NCBI RefSeq assembly: GCF_003387165.1 | Contig: NZ_QUMW01000012.1 | Coordinates: 62,001 to 126,000, forward strand | Source: Jeotgalicoccus halotolerans | GTDB taxonomy: Bacteria > Bacillota > Bacilli > Staphylococcales > Salinicoccaceae | Direction of reading: 5' to 3' | DNA length: 64,000 bases | Part shown: piece after piece, positions 34,966 to 44,009 of the stretch | Numbering within the stretch: position 1 is the stretch's first letter | How the letters are laid out: every line of letters begins with the position of its first letter | Notes under the pieces: model-generated | What the model was told of the DNA's origin: nothing | Databases searched by the model: none | What the model saw: only the letters and a program-made list of their open reading frames with translations | Program-made: the position numbers and the translations under genes

Positions 34966-35394
34966 CTAGTATTTAATCCCGCGGTCGAGCATATATACTA
35001 TGATATCCCCGTTTTCCGCGATGAGCCTAAAACCTTTGTACTGCAGCCATGTTTTCGAAAAAGTAGTTCGGTAATGTTCATGCGACAGGATATAAATTTT
35101 ACTGACCTCCGCTGCTGCAGTTAAATAGGCATCCAGCAGCTTGGAGCCGATGCCCGGTGTAGGATGGCCGGCGTGCATAACAATCTCTGCTATATACTGG
35201 TTAATATTGCCGTCGCCGCTTGAACGGATAATGCCGACGAGCTGTTTGCCGTCCCGCACAGTAATGCAGTAATCCGAGTTTAAAATGCTTTGATAAAGCT
35301 GGTTATAATCGGTATACAATTCAGTGTCTCCGGAAGTGTAGAGATCGACGATATCGTCGAATGACATGTTTTTCTCGGTTGAAATGGTAACCAT
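34966..35394 (-). CDS. GNAT-family acetyltransferase
   Basis: A 142-aa single-domain acetyltransferase. The acetyl-CoA loop is HPTPGIGSKLLDAYL, preceded by a strand AEIVMHA and followed by KIYILSHEHYRTTFSKTWLQYKGFRLI. RBS GGGGTGAG sits before ATG 35394. It lies 32 bases upstream of the lipid operon on the same strand and may be co-transcribed. Substrate unknown. Confidence 0.75.
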   Translation of the reverse strand: MVTISTEKNMSFDDIVDLYTSGDTELYTDYNQLYQSILNSDYCITVRDGKQLVGIIRSSGDGNINQYIAEIVMHAGHPTPGIGSKLLDAYLTAAAEVSKIYILSHEHYRTTFSKTWLQYKGFRLIAENGDIIVYMLDRGIKY

Positions 35395-35537
35395 GACTCA
35401 CCCCGTATTTGATATAAGTAATTAATTATAGCAAGAATTTTCTGATATTGAAAGATAGTGCTTATTTGTTTATACTTATGATTGTATACGGTTTCAGTGA
35501 AAAGTGGAATAAAATACTTAGAAACAGGGTGGAATAA

Positions 35538-35963
35538 ATGGAGCTGCAATTATATTTTTATCATCAGGAAATCAGTTTGACACCTAAAGAAATTTTCAGC
35601 GTGATTAAAAGTGATGAAAAGCTGTTAAATACGATAGAAAAATTAACGGATATCGAATACATAAACAGTACTTCAATGCCGAGAGAAGAAGGAACGAGAG
35701 CCATACTTCAATACAGTGCATCGCCTGTGGAAGCTGAAATTACCGGATTCAGACAGGACAGAAGAATAGAACTGGAACTGGAAATTCCGGCTGGAACAGT
35801 AAAAGCAATGTTTAATATCGTCCCTGTGGAAGACCGCTCTGAGGTAACTATTTCAGCAAAACTGTTTACTGATTCACCGGTAAGCTTCGTTCTGTATGCC
35901 TTAAAAATACCGTCTATTAAAAAACAGTTTGATGGGGCGGCAGAAAGACTCGGCCGCAATTAA
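35538..35963 (+). CDS. 141-aa protein, possible SRPBCC/DUF3284-like
   Basis: A soluble protein with alternating strand patterns (AEITGFRQDRRIELELEIPAGTVKAMFNIVPVED) and a C-terminal helix SIKKQFDGAAERLGRN, the layout of helix-grip (SRPBCC/DUF3284-like) proteins. I am not sure of the family. GGGTGG precedes ATG 35538. It ends 33 bases before pxpB with no terminator between, so it may be the first gene of the 5-oxoproline cluster. Confidence 0.6.
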   Translation: MELQLYFYHQEISLTPKEIFSVIKSDEKLLNTIEKLTDIEYINSTSMPREEGTRAILQYSASPVEAEITGFRQDRRIELELEIPAGTVKAMFNIVPVEDRSEVTISAKLFTDSPVSFVLYALKIPSIKKQFDGAAERLGRN

Positions 35964-35996
35964 CAGCTGCAGCTATTACTGAAAAGGAGACCGAAA

Positions 35997-36725
35997 ATGA
36001 AAGTGAAACAATACTCAGAAGATTCGCTGACGGTAAATTTAGGCAGCGAGATCGATGAAAAAATCAATAAACAGCTTGTACAGCTGAAATCAGCTGTAAC
36101 GGAACTTAACTTAGAAGGCATCACTGATATTGTCTTATCCTATACGAGTCTGATTATATATTTTGATGTGCTTAAAGCTGATTCAAAAAAAATAACAGGA
36201 GCAGTAAAAGCACTGGAATTAAGAGAATTGAAAGACAGGGAGTACGCGTATAAAGTTGTTAAAATACCGGTGTGCTACGGCGGGGAGTTCGGCCCGGACC
36301 TCGCTCGTTTTAAAGAAAACGGGCTGACGCCGGAAGATGTCATCAGCATGCACAGCAACAAAGAATATCTTGTTTATATGCTCGGATTTATGCCGGGTTT
36401 TCCTTTTTTAGGAGGGCTCAGCGATAAGCTGTTTAAAGCAAGACTAGACTCGCCGAGAATGAAAATTCAAGCAGGCACCGTCGGCATCGGCGGACGGCAG
36501 ACCGGTATTTATCCTTTTGATTCTCCGGGCGGCTGGAATCTTCTCGGAAGAACCCCGGTTCCGCTGTACGACAGCTCGCGTGACAATGCAATTTTATATG
36601 AAGCAGGGGACAGAATTATTTTTACGTCAATTGACGAGCGGGAATATTACCGCATAAAAGAAGCATACGATAAAGGTGAATATACTGTGGAGACAGAATA
36701 CAGAGGTGAAGCAGATGGCGCTTAA
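35997..36725 (+). CDS. pxpB: 5-oxoprolinase subunit PxpB (KipI/AHS1 family)
   Basis: A 242-aa protein of the AHS1/KipI family. Diagnostic blocks are VCYGGEFGPDLARFKENGLTPEDVISMHS, YMLGFMPGFPFLGGLSDKL and AGTVGIGGRQTGIYPFDSPGGWNLLGRTP. With PxpC it forms the part of 5-oxoprolinase that handles 5-oxoproline; the same fold is half of the carboxyltransferase of urea carboxylase. AAAAGGAG precedes ATG 35997. Its stop overlaps pxpC by 11 bases. Confidence 0.9.
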   Translation: MKVKQYSEDSLTVNLGSEIDEKINKQLVQLKSAVTELNLEGITDIVLSYTSLIIYFDVLKADSKKITGAVKALELRELKDREYAYKVVKIPVCYGGEFGPDLARFKENGLTPEDVISMHSNKEYLVYMLGFMPGFPFLGGLSDKLFKARLDSPRMKIQAGTVGIGGRQTGIYPFDSPGGWNLLGRTPVPLYDSSRDNAILYEAGDRIIFTSIDEREYYRIKEAYDKGEYTVETEYRGEADGA

Positions 36726-37704
36726 AATTATCAATCCGGGCCTGTTTACGACAGTGCAGGATCTTGGCCGCTACGGATATGAATCATACGGTTTTACCCC
36801 TGCAGGGGTCATGGATTATGAAAGTTATTATCTTGCGAATGCACTGCTCGGCAATGATTATAATTGCGGCGTGCTCGAACTCACGCTTTACGGAATTACC
36901 TTTGAAGTACTGCACAGCACGAGTATGTCGTCTGCCGGAGCAGAAATGGAACTGACAATTAACGAAGAACCTTTTGAGACAGGAACTGCTGTTGATCTCG
37001 TTAAGGGTGACATTGTAAAGTTCGGCGGTGTTAAAAAAGGTGCCCGTACATATATTGCTTTCAGCGGCGGGCTCGATCTTCCGAAGGAACTCGGCAGCTA
37101 CTCAACTCATACGAGAAGCCAGATGGGCGGTTACAAAGGACGCGTCTTAAAGGCGGGGTATATTTTGCCAGTCAAAGGGAAAACAGTGGAACATAATTTT
37201 CCGGTAATCACAAAAATATTGACTGAAGATACTGAGATACGCTTTATCCCGGGTCAGCAAAATGACAGATTTGATTCTGTGAATAAACGGATATTTACAG
37301 AAAGTGAATATACCCTTACAAAAGACAGCGACCGGATGGGCTGCCGTCTTGAAGGTCCGGCGGTGGGATCTGCAGATGACGACGATATATTGAGTGAACC
37401 GACACAATTCGGCAGCATCCAGGTGCCGAAAAACGGGCAGCCGATCGTTCTGCTTGCCGACCGCCAGACCGCAGGCGGCTATAAGAAAATTGGCACTGTC
37501 GCAAAAGTCGACCTGCCAAAAATTGCCCAGAAAAAACCGGGAGAGAAGATTACATTTACCGAAGTAAGTGTAGATGAAGCGTCACAGCTGTATAAAGACA
37601 GTCTGAAGGCATTAACTGACGGTTCATATATTAATACATCAGTTAATTTTAAAAATGCGAGACGGCGGGATGCATTAAGTATTACGCAATTAATTGGAGG
37701 ATAA
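36715..37704 (+). CDS. pxpC: 5-oxoprolinase subunit PxpC (KipA/AHS2 family)
   Basis: A 329-aa AHS2/KipA-family protein, often mislabelled biotin-dependent carboxyltransferase. Typical blocks are NPGLFTTVQDLGRYGYESYGFTPAGVMDY near the start, GSYSTHTRSQMGGYKGRVLKAG, and PTQFGSIQVPKNGQPIVLLADRQTAGGYKKIGTV. ATG 36715 is preferred: it gives the canonical N-terminus and AGAGGTGAAG lies just upstream. Followed four bases later by the BCCP-like gene. Confidence 0.9.
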   Translation: MALKIINPGLFTTVQDLGRYGYESYGFTPAGVMDYESYYLANALLGNDYNCGVLELTLYGITFEVLHSTSMSSAGAEMELTINEEPFETGTAVDLVKGDIVKFGGVKKGARTYIAFSGGLDLPKELGSYSTHTRSQMGGYKGRVLKAGYILPVKGKTVEHNFPVITKILTEDTEIRFIPGQQNDRFDSVNKRIFTESEYTLTKDSDRMGCRLEGPAVGSADDDDILSEPTQFGSIQVPKNGQPIVLLADRQTAGGYKKIGTVAKVDLPKIAQKKPGEKITFTEVSVDEASQLYKDSLKALTDGSYINTSVNFKNARRRDALSITQLIGG

Positions 37705-37708
37705 AATA

Positions 37709-38134
37709 ATGGATTTTAAAGAAATAAAAAAACTGGTTAAATTGTTAAAAGAAGAAGATCTGGCTGTACTCAGCATCTCGGAAAATGATACTCATATTCA
37801 TATCGAACAGAAAGGCGCGGAAGCTGCAGTACAGCCTGCGGCAGACCGACCTGCACCGGCAGTTTCAGAAGAGGAAGCCTCCAAACTGATTGAAATAACA
37901 GCCGGTCAAATCGGAACCTTCTACAATCAGAAAGATGAAAACAGCGATGAGATATTTGTTTCAGAAGGAGATAAAGTTTCTAAAGGGGACCAGGTCGGTT
38001 TTATTGAAGCGATGAAAGTATTTAACGATGTGAAAAGCAGCGTCGCGGGTATCGTTGAAGAAATAACTGTGGCCAATGGAGATGCTGTGGAATACGGTGA
38101 TGTGCTGTTTCGTGTCCGTCCAGAGGAGGCATGA
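37709..38134 (+). CDS. accB: Biotin carboxyl carrier protein (AccB-like)
   Basis: A 141-aa carrier with an N-terminal helical part, an Ala/Pro linker (about 38-60) and a C-terminal biotinyl domain. The biotinylation site is EAMKVF, with Lys103; most AccB proteins have EAMKM. ATG 37709 has GGAGG eight bases upstream. Its position inside the 5-oxoproline cluster, with an AccC partner directly after it, marks it as a dedicated second copy, not the fatty-acid acetyl-CoA carboxylase carrier. Confidence 0.87.
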   Translation: MDFKEIKKLVKLLKEEDLAVLSISENDTHIHIEQKGAEAAVQPAADRPAPAVSEEEASKLIEITAGQIGTFYNQKDENSDEIFVSEGDKVSKGDQVGFIEAMKVFNDVKSSVAGIVEEITVANGDAVEYGDVLFRVRPEEA

Positions 38135-38136
38135 CG

Positions 38137-39483
38137 ATGAAAAAGGTTTTAATTGCGAACCGCGGTGAAATCGGGGTAAGAATTATCAGAACTTTAAAGG
38201 AAATGAATATTGCGAGCGTTGCAGTCTACTCGAGCGGTGACGCAGATAGTCTTCATGTTGCATTGGCAGATGAAGCTTATTGTATCGGGGGACCGAAAAG
38301 CGCTGACAGCTATCTAAACATCGATAATATACTGCAGGCTGCAATTATGAGTAAGGCAGATGCTATTCATCCGGGTTACGGGTTTTTATCGGAAACACCT
38401 GAATTTGCAAAACGGACTGAAGAGCTCGGTCTGATATTTATAGGACCTTCACCGGAAACGATGGCAAAAATGGGTGATAAGTCCATGGCAAGAGAGACTA
38501 TGAAAAAAGCAGGTGTTCCTGTTATTCCGGGCAGTGACGGCATTGTCAAAACAAAAGATGAAGTGAAGAAACTGGCAAAAAAAATTATCTATCCTATCGT
38601 AATAAAAGCTGTTTCCGGCGGCGGCGGCAAAGGTATGCGGTTTGCCCACAATGATGAAGATGTGGACAAATTGTACGATGAAGCAAAAAAAGAAGCAAAA
38701 AACTCTTTTAACGATGACCGCTTGTACGTTGAGAAATACATTCCAAAAGCACGCCATATTGAAATTCAGGTTATCGGTGACGGCAAGGGCGGAGCAATCC
38801 ATTTATTTGAGCGGGATTGTTCGATTCAGAGAAATAACCAGAAATTGCTTGAAGAAGCACCGGCAACCATTTTAAGCGGTAAAGAACGTGCTGATATTAC
38901 AGAAACGACGCGGCAGGCGATTGCAAAACTGAATTACCGCGGAGCAGGGACAATTGAGTACTTATATGTAGCTGAAGAAAAGCGTTTTTATTTTATTGAG
39001 ATGAATACGCGGGTACAGGTTGAACATACCGTCTCGGAAGAAGTGACCGGAATTGATATTATCAGAGCTCAGATTGATGTTGCATTTAATAATGATATCG
39101 GTATTACACAGGGTGAAGTGAAGCTGTCAGGACATGCCATTGAAGCACGGCTGAATGCGGAAGATCCGGAAAATCGTTTTATGCCTTCACCGGGTAAAAT
39201 TGAGAAACTGCATTTTGGCCTCGGCAGAAATGTACGTGTGGACACGCATATTTATAGCGGTTATTCTATACCGCCGTATTACGATTCGATGATTGCTAAA
39301 ATTATTGTGAAGGCTGATAACCGGGAAGATGCCTTATTCAAACTGAAACTTGTGCTCGGGGAAACAGTTATTGAACCGGTTAAGACAAATTTAGATTTTC
39401 AGTATTATCTGCTGGGACATCCGAAAGTGTTAGCGAATGATTACGATATTAAGTTGCTTCATACAGAAAATATTATTGAGTAA
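38137..39483 (+). CDS. accC: Biotin carboxylase (AccC-like)
   Basis: A 448-aa ATP-grasp enzyme that carboxylates biotin on the carrier using bicarbonate and ATP. It opens KKVLIANRGEIGVRIIRTLKEM and has the glycine-rich ATP loop KAVSGGGGKGMRFAH, the ERDCSIQRNNQKLLEEAP block and EMNTRVQVEHTVSEEVTGIDI. ATG 38137 is seven bases after AGGAGG; ATG 38131 is only one base away from it. It links the BCCP gene and pxpA, so a cluster-specific carboxylase is implied. Confidence 0.9.
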   Translation: MKKVLIANRGEIGVRIIRTLKEMNIASVAVYSSGDADSLHVALADEAYCIGGPKSADSYLNIDNILQAAIMSKADAIHPGYGFLSETPEFAKRTEELGLIFIGPSPETMAKMGDKSMARETMKKAGVPVIPGSDGIVKTKDEVKKLAKKIIYPIVIKAVSGGGGKGMRFAHNDEDVDKLYDEAKKEAKNSFNDDRLYVEKYIPKARHIEIQVIGDGKGGAIHLFERDCSIQRNNQKLLEEAPATILSGKERADITETTRQAIAKLNYRGAGTIEYLYVAEEKRFYFIEMNTRVQVEHTVSEEVTGIDIIRAQIDVAFNNDIGITQGEVKLSGHAIEARLNAEDPENRFMPSPGKIEKLHFGLGRNVRVDTHIYSGYSIPPYYDSMIAKIIVKADNREDALFKLKLVLGETVIEPVKTNLDFQYYLLGHPKVLANDYDIKLLHTENIIE

Positions 39484-39495
39484 AGGATGGTTTAA

Positions 39496-40260
39496 TTGAG
39501 TAAATTAACGATTGATCTAAATGCGGATCTCGGGGAGAGCTATGGAAATTATACAATCGGCAACGATGCGGAAATCATTCCTCTGATTTCTTCAGCGAAT
39601 GTGGCGTGCGGATTTCATGCCAGTGATCCGGCCGTGATGATTGAGACGGTTAAACGCATCAAAGAATCGGGTTCAACAGGTCTTGGAGCCCATCCGGGAT
39701 TCCCGGATTTAATGGGCTTCGGCCGCAGGTATATGGAATTGTCAGAAACGGAAGTTCATGCAATTATGCTCTATCAGCTGTCAGCGCTGGACGGTATAGC
39801 GCGGACATACGGACTTGATATGAATCATGTGAAGCCCCATGGTGCGCTTTACAATGCGACCTTTAAAAATGAAGATCTCGCTCATGTTATCGCAAAAGCG
39901 GTTAAAGATTTTAATCCAGATTTAAAATTAATGGGACTTGCCAATAATAATTTAGTCAAAGCCGGAAAAACTCTGGGGCTTGATGTCATTAATGAAGTAT
40001 TCGCAGACCGTGCCTACGAAGATGACGGCACGCTGGTTTCACGAAGCAAGGAAGGTGCGATGATTACCGACAGTACTCTCGCTACAGAACGTGTTGTCCG
40101 TATGATTACCGAAGGTAAAGTAGAAAGTATCAACGGAAAAGACGTGGATATTCAGGCGGACAGCATCTGCGTCCATGGAGACGGAGAAAAAGCATTGGAA
40201 TTTGTAAAAGAAATCAGACGTCAGATAGAAGAAAAAGGAATTTCTATCGAAACGTTATAA
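39496..40260 (+). CDS. pxpA: 5-oxoprolinase subunit PxpA (LamB/YcsF family)
   Basis: A 254-aa LamB/YcsF protein, which with PxpBC hydrolyses 5-oxoproline to glutamate using ATP. It begins IDLNADLGESYGNYTIGNDAEI and contains VACGFHASDP, GAHPGFPDLMGFGRR, VKPHGALYN and a terminal CVHGDG, all family hallmarks. The start codon is TTG at 39496 behind AAAGGATGG; no ATG in that region gives a full N-terminus. Confidence 0.92.
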   Translation: MSKLTIDLNADLGESYGNYTIGNDAEIIPLISSANVACGFHASDPAVMIETVKRIKESGSTGLGAHPGFPDLMGFGRRYMELSETEVHAIMLYQLSALDGIARTYGLDMNHVKPHGALYNATFKNEDLAHVIAKAVKDFNPDLKLMGLANNNLVKAGKTLGLDVINEVFADRAYEDDGTLVSRSKEGAMITDSTLATERVVRMITEGKVESINGKDVDIQADSICVHGDGEKALEFVKEIRRQIEEKGISIETL

Positions 40261-40275
40261 CTGAGGGGTGCAAAT

Positions 40276-41487
40276 ATGGAAAATAAACCGAAAATGACAG
40301 CCGCACAGCGCAGACTGCTGTTCGGTGCGGTGTTCCTGATGGCAACATCTTCAATCGGACCTGCATTTTTAACACAGACAACAGTATTCACACAGCAGTT
40401 CATGGCGAGTTTTGCCTTTGCCATTTTAGCATCCATCGTTATTGATATCGGTGCGCAGCTAAATATTTGGCGCGTACTGTCAGTCAGCGGAAAACGCGGA
40501 CAGGATGTGGCAAACGAAGTCTTTCCAGGGCTCGGCTCATTAGTTGCCATTCTGATTGTAATCGGCGGTTTTGCTTTTAATATCGGAAATGTCGCTGGTG
40601 CAGGACTTGGTTTCAATGCCATTTTCGGGTGGGATGTAAGAGTTGGCGCTGCAATTACAGGTATTTTTGCAATTATAATATTTTTAATAAAGAACGGCCG
40701 TGCTGTTATGGATATCGTGACACAGGTGCTCGGAGTGCTGATGATCGGTATCGTAGCATATGTAATGATTATTTCAGAGCCGCCGGTTGCTGAAGCGGCT
40801 AAACGGGTAATTTTACCTGAAGATCCAATTGCGATGCTGCTGCCGATTATTACTCTGGTCGGAGGCACAGTCGGCGGTTACATTACTTTTGCCGGCGCCC
40901 ACCGTTTAATTGAAGCAGGAATGACAGGTGAGAAAAACCTGCGCTTTGTCAGTCACGCTGCAAACTGGGGAATTTTAACTACAGGTGTTATGCGGGTTCT
41001 CTTATTCCTGGCAGTCCTCGGGGTACTGACTCAGGGTGCAGTCTTATCAGATGAAAACCCGCCGGCTTCTGTTTTTCAGTTTGCTCTCGGTGATATTGGA
41101 ATGAGAGTGTTCGGTGTTGTCCTGCTTGCAGCGGCTCTGTCATCTGTAATTGGTGCGGCATACACAAGTGCAAGTTTTATGCGCTCATTTAACCAGGTCT
41201 TTGACAGGTATAATAATATAGTCATTGTTGTCTTTATTGCGACGTCGACTTTAATATTCTTACTTGTCGGCCGCCCGGTTACTCTGCTTATACTGGCAGG
41301 TTCTTTCAACGGACTGATTCTGCCGCTGACACTCGGTGCGATACTTCTTGCTTCACGGAAAAAAAGCATCGTTGGAAATTACCACCATCCGACATGGATG
41401 ATTGTTTTCGGTGTAATTGCAGTTGTAGTTACGTTGATCGCAGGATTTATGTCGCTTCAGGGTCTTGCAGATTTATGGAATGGATAG
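40276..41487 (+). CDS. NRAMP-related transporter of the 5-oxoproline cluster (YcsG-like)
   Basis: A 403-aa membrane protein with about 11 helices, related to the NRAMP fold and to Bacillus YcsG, which is encoded beside ycsF/ycsI. In helix 1 the metal-binding DPGN of true NRAMPs is replaced by SSIGPAFLTQTT, and the helix 6 MPH motif is not visible (TVGGYITFAGAHRLIEAG). It therefore probably carries an organic substrate such as 5-oxoproline instead of Mn2+. GAGGGG precedes ATG 40276. Confidence 0.78.
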   Translation: MENKPKMTAAQRRLLFGAVFLMATSSIGPAFLTQTTVFTQQFMASFAFAILASIVIDIGAQLNIWRVLSVSGKRGQDVANEVFPGLGSLVAILIVIGGFAFNIGNVAGAGLGFNAIFGWDVRVGAAITGIFAIIIFLIKNGRAVMDIVTQVLGVLMIGIVAYVMIISEPPVAEAAKRVILPEDPIAMLLPIITLVGGTVGGYITFAGAHRLIEAGMTGEKNLRFVSHAANWGILTTGVMRVLLFLAVLGVLTQGAVLSDENPPASVFQFALGDIGMRVFGVVLLAAALSSVIGAAYTSASFMRSFNQVFDRYNNIVIVVFIATSTLIFLLVGRPVTLLILAGSFNGLILPLTLGAILLASRKKSIVGNYHHPTWMIVFGVIAVVVTLIAGFMSLQGLADLWNG

Positions 41488-41495
41488 GTGATTAA

Positions 41496-42263
41496 ATGAA
41501 TGCTGAAAATATAAGAATGAAGATTAGAACAGGTGAACATTCAGGTCCGACGTCCGGTATCTCGGGAGATAAAGTACAGGCGAACTTAGCAATTCTGCCA
41601 AAGGAATATGCTTTTGACTTCTTGTTATTTGCTCTTCGCAACAGTAAACCGGTTCCGATTATTGAAGTGCTTGAAGCGGGCGAGTTTACCAGCAGATATG
41701 CACAGAACTCGGATATCCGCACGGATGTTCCGCTGTATAACATTTATAAAAAAGGTAAGCTGACAAATACAGTCAGCGATATTAAAGATGAATGGCGGGA
41801 TGATTTTGTCACCTTTTTAATCGGCTGCAGTTTTACTTTCGAACAGGCAATTTTAGATGCGGGAATCAATATTAAACATATTGATGAAGGGCGCAATGTC
41901 GCAATGTATAAAACGAATATCGAAACGGTGCCTGCCGGCATTTTTTCAGGAGAGACAGTAGTTTCCATGCGTCCATTTAAAAAAGAGCTTATCGATAAAG
42001 TAATTAATATAACAAATGACTTTCCAAACATGCACGGGGGACCGGTGCATGTTGGAAACCCTCAAGAAATCGGAATAGAAAATATTGATAGTCCCGATTA
42101 CGGAGATTCGATTGCTATTGCAGAAGATGAAGTTCCGGTGTTCTGGGCGTGTGGCGTCACACCTCAAAATGCTGTATTAAAAGCAAGACCTGAAATTTTA
42201 ATCAGTCATGCACCGGGACATATGTTTATTACTGATATTAATAATGAAGAATATAAAAATTAG
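41496..42263 (+). CDS. YcsI/DUF1445 putative hydro-lyase (D-glutamate cyclase-like)
   Basis: A 255-aa DUF1445 protein: GPTSGISGDKVQANLAILPKEYAFDF, FLIGCSFTFEQAILDAGI, GGPVHVGNP and WACGVTPQNAV near the end are conserved in YcsI proteins. The same domain forms the catalytic part of vertebrate D-glutamate cyclase, which interconverts D-glutamate and 5-oxo-D-proline. Last gene of the cluster; AGGTGA precedes ATG 41496 and a terminator follows at once. Function in bacteria is inferred. Confidence 0.84.
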   Translation: MNAENIRMKIRTGEHSGPTSGISGDKVQANLAILPKEYAFDFLLFALRNSKPVPIIEVLEAGEFTSRYAQNSDIRTDVPLYNIYKKGKLTNTVSDIKDEWRDDFVTFLIGCSFTFEQAILDAGINIKHIDEGRNVAMYKTNIETVPAGIFSGETVVSMRPFKKELIDKVINITNDFPNMHGGPVHVGNPQEIGIENIDSPDYGDSIAIAEDEVPVFWACGVTPQNAVLKARPEILISHAPGHMFITDINNEEYKN

Positions 42264-42287
42264 AACCGGGCTGCTGCCCGGTTTTTT
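42264..42287 (+). terminator. Terminator of the 5-oxoproline cluster
   Basis: Stem AACCGGGC/GCCCGGTT, loop TGCT, then T6, starting immediately after the ycsI stop codon. Confidence 0.85.
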
Positions 42288-42342
42288 GCGTTTTCAAAGG
42301 AAAACACTTTAAAAACGGACGATATTCATAATTATTTAACCA

Positions 42343-42370
42343 TTGACATTTAAAATACGCACATTATAAT
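42343..42370 (+). promoter_or_regulatory. Promoter of the pur operon
   Basis: Consensus TTGACA and TATAAT with a 16-base spacer, leaving a leader of about 37 nt to purE, too short for a purine riboswitch. Confidence 0.75.
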
Positions 42371-42383
42371 TAATATTATAAAT

Positions 42384-42391
42384 AATGTTCG
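42384..42391 (-). promoter_or_regulatory. PurBox-like site in the pur leader
   Basis: On the minus strand CGAACATT matches the core of the Firmicutes PurBox (CCGAACWWT). A weaker plus-strand candidate, ACGGACGAT, starts at 42315 upstream of the promoter. PurR control of the operon is therefore likely. Confidence 0.45.
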
Positions 42392-42413
42392 TCAAAATAG
42401 GAGTGCATACAAC

Positions 42414-42896
42414 ATGACAGTAGGTATTATTATGGGCAGTTCTTCGGACTGGTCCACTATGAAACACAGTGCTGAAATGCTGGATTATTTCGGAATAAGC
42501 TATGAGACAAAAGTAGTCAGTGCTCACCGTACACCGGAGATGATGGTTGAATATGCCAAAAACGCAACGTCAGAAGGCATCGATATTATCATTGCAGGCG
42601 CAGGCGGTGCTGCACATCTGCCGGGAATGATTGCATCTTTAACAAATGCACCTGTAATTGGTGTACCTATCGAATCTAAATCTTTAAAAGGCATGGATTC
42701 CTTATTGTCCATCGTTCAGATGCCGGGAGGGATTCCGGTTGCCACACAGGCTATCGGTATTCCCGGTGCTAAAAATGCCGGACTCCTTGCAGCAAGAATG
42801 ATTGGAATATCAGATCAAGCAGTTTTTGAGAAGCTGTTTGAATATACGAAAAGTCTCGAAAAGAAAGTTGAGGATATGCAAAATGACCTTAAGTAG
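42414..42896 (+). CDS. purE: N5-carboxyaminoimidazole ribonucleotide mutase
   Basis: Converts N5-CAIR to CAIR in purine synthesis. The 160-aa protein carries [31 protein letters not shown] and the loop [19 protein letters not shown], all typical of class I PurE. AGGAG lies ten bases before ATG 42414. It heads the operon and overlaps purK by 14 bases. Confidence 0.95.
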   Translation: MTVGIIMGSSSDWSTMKHSAEMLDYFGISYETKVVSAHRTPEMMVEYAKNATSEGIDIIIAGAGGAAHLPGMIASLTNAPVIGVPIESKSLKGMDSLLSIVQMPGGIPVATQAIGIPGAKNAGLLAARMIGISDQAVFEKLFEYTKSLEKKVEDMQNDLK

Positions 42897-44004
42897 ACGA
42901 TTATATCCGGCAGCTGTAATTGGTATTATCGGCGGCGGACAGCTTGGAAAAATGCTCGCACAAAGTGCCCAGCGCATGGGTTACAAAGTTGCAGTGCTCG
43001 ATCCGTCAGCAGATGCTCCGGCACGTTCTGTATGCCATACTTTTATCCACGCTGATTTCAGCGATGAAGAAGCATTGATTAAATTAAGTGACATGTCAGA
43101 CGTTGTCACATACGAATTTGAAAATATTGATGCACATATTTTAAGAAAACTCGTCTCTGACTATTACGTGCCTCAGGGTGCAGAAACAGTACTTACTTTG
43201 CAAAACCGCACGACTGAGAAAAATGCAATTAAAGAGTCGGGTGCGAGTATAGTGCCATTTGAAAATATTTCATCTGAAGCAGATGTCAAAGCATTTGCTG
43301 AAATACATTCATATCCGTTAATTGTGAAGACGACAACAGGCGGCTACGATGGCAAAGGCCAGTATTATATCAGTTCAGAACAGGAACTATTAAATGAAAA
43401 TATACCATTTGAAGATACAGCATTTATCGTTGAAAAATATATAGATTTATCGAGAGAAGTATCATTGACTGCAGCACGGAGTGCAAGTGGAGAGATAATT
43501 TATTTCCCGCTGCAGGAAAACCTTCACCGCAATCAGGTTTTATACCGGACAATTGCACCGGCTAGAGTCGATTATTTTGAAAAGGCGAAAGCTGAAGCTG
43601 ATAAAATTATGAAAGAGATGCTGTTCGTCGGCGTATTTACAATCGAATTCTTTATAGATCAGGACGGGGAATTGTACGTAAATGAAATTGCTCCGCGTCC
43701 TCATAATTCAGCACATTACACAATTGAGGCATGTAACATCAGCCAATTCGATGCACATATACTAAGCGTGACAGACCAGCCATTGCCGGAAGTTTATCAG
43801 CACAAAGATGCAATCATGATGAACCTTCTCGGTGAAGACTTGGACCGACTGGACTTTGAATTGTTTGATTATTCCGAATGGAATGTTCATTTGTACGGTA
43901 AATCAGACCGCAAACCGGCAAGGAAAATGGGACATGTAACAGTTTTAACCGATGATGTAGAAGCGGAGTTAGTGCGTTTAAAAACAAGCTTTGAGAAGGA
44001 GTGA
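42883..44004 (+). CDS. purK: N5-carboxyaminoimidazole ribonucleotide synthase
   Basis: ATP-grasp enzyme that makes N5-CAIR from AIR, bicarbonate and ATP. The 373-aa protein opens with [22 protein letters not shown] and has [17 protein letters not shown] and [18 protein letters not shown]. The start ATG 42883 lies inside the purE end behind GAGG and gives the canonical N-terminus. Confidence 0.94.
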   Translation: MTLSRRLYPAAVIGIIGGGQLGKMLAQSAQRMGYKVAVLDPSADAPARSVCHTFIHADFSDEEALIKLSDMSDVVTYEFENIDAHILRKLVSDYYVPQGAETVLTLQNRTTEKNAIKESGASIVPFENISSEADVKAFAEIHSYPLIVKTTTGGYDGKGQYYISSEQELLNENIPFEDTAFIVEKYIDLSREVSLTAARSASGEIIYFPLQENLHRNQVLYRTIAPARVDYFEKAKAEADKIMKEMLFVGVFTIEFFIDQDGELYVNEIAPRPHNSAHYTIEACNISQFDAHILSVTDQPLPEVYQHKDAIMMNLLGEDLDRLDFELFDYSEWNVHLYGKSDRKPARKMGHVTVLTDDVEAELVRLKTSFEKE

Positions 44005-44009
44005 GAAGA

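Noticed and set aside
35538-35963. Regulator of the pxp cluster (KipR-like)
   Set aside because: The protein has no helix-turn-helix; its strand pattern fits a helix-grip fold.
36715-37704. Biotin-dependent carboxyltransferase proper
   Set aside because: The protein is an AHS2/PxpC family member; the name alone does not prove biotin dependence, although the adjacent accBC pair keeps the idea open as a finding.
40276-41487. Mn2+ transporter MntH
   Set aside because: DPGN and MPH motifs are missing and the genomic context is 5-oxoproline metabolism.
42288-42413. Guanine or PRPP riboswitch before purE
   Set aside because: The predicted leader is too short and has no conserved purine-aptamer loops.
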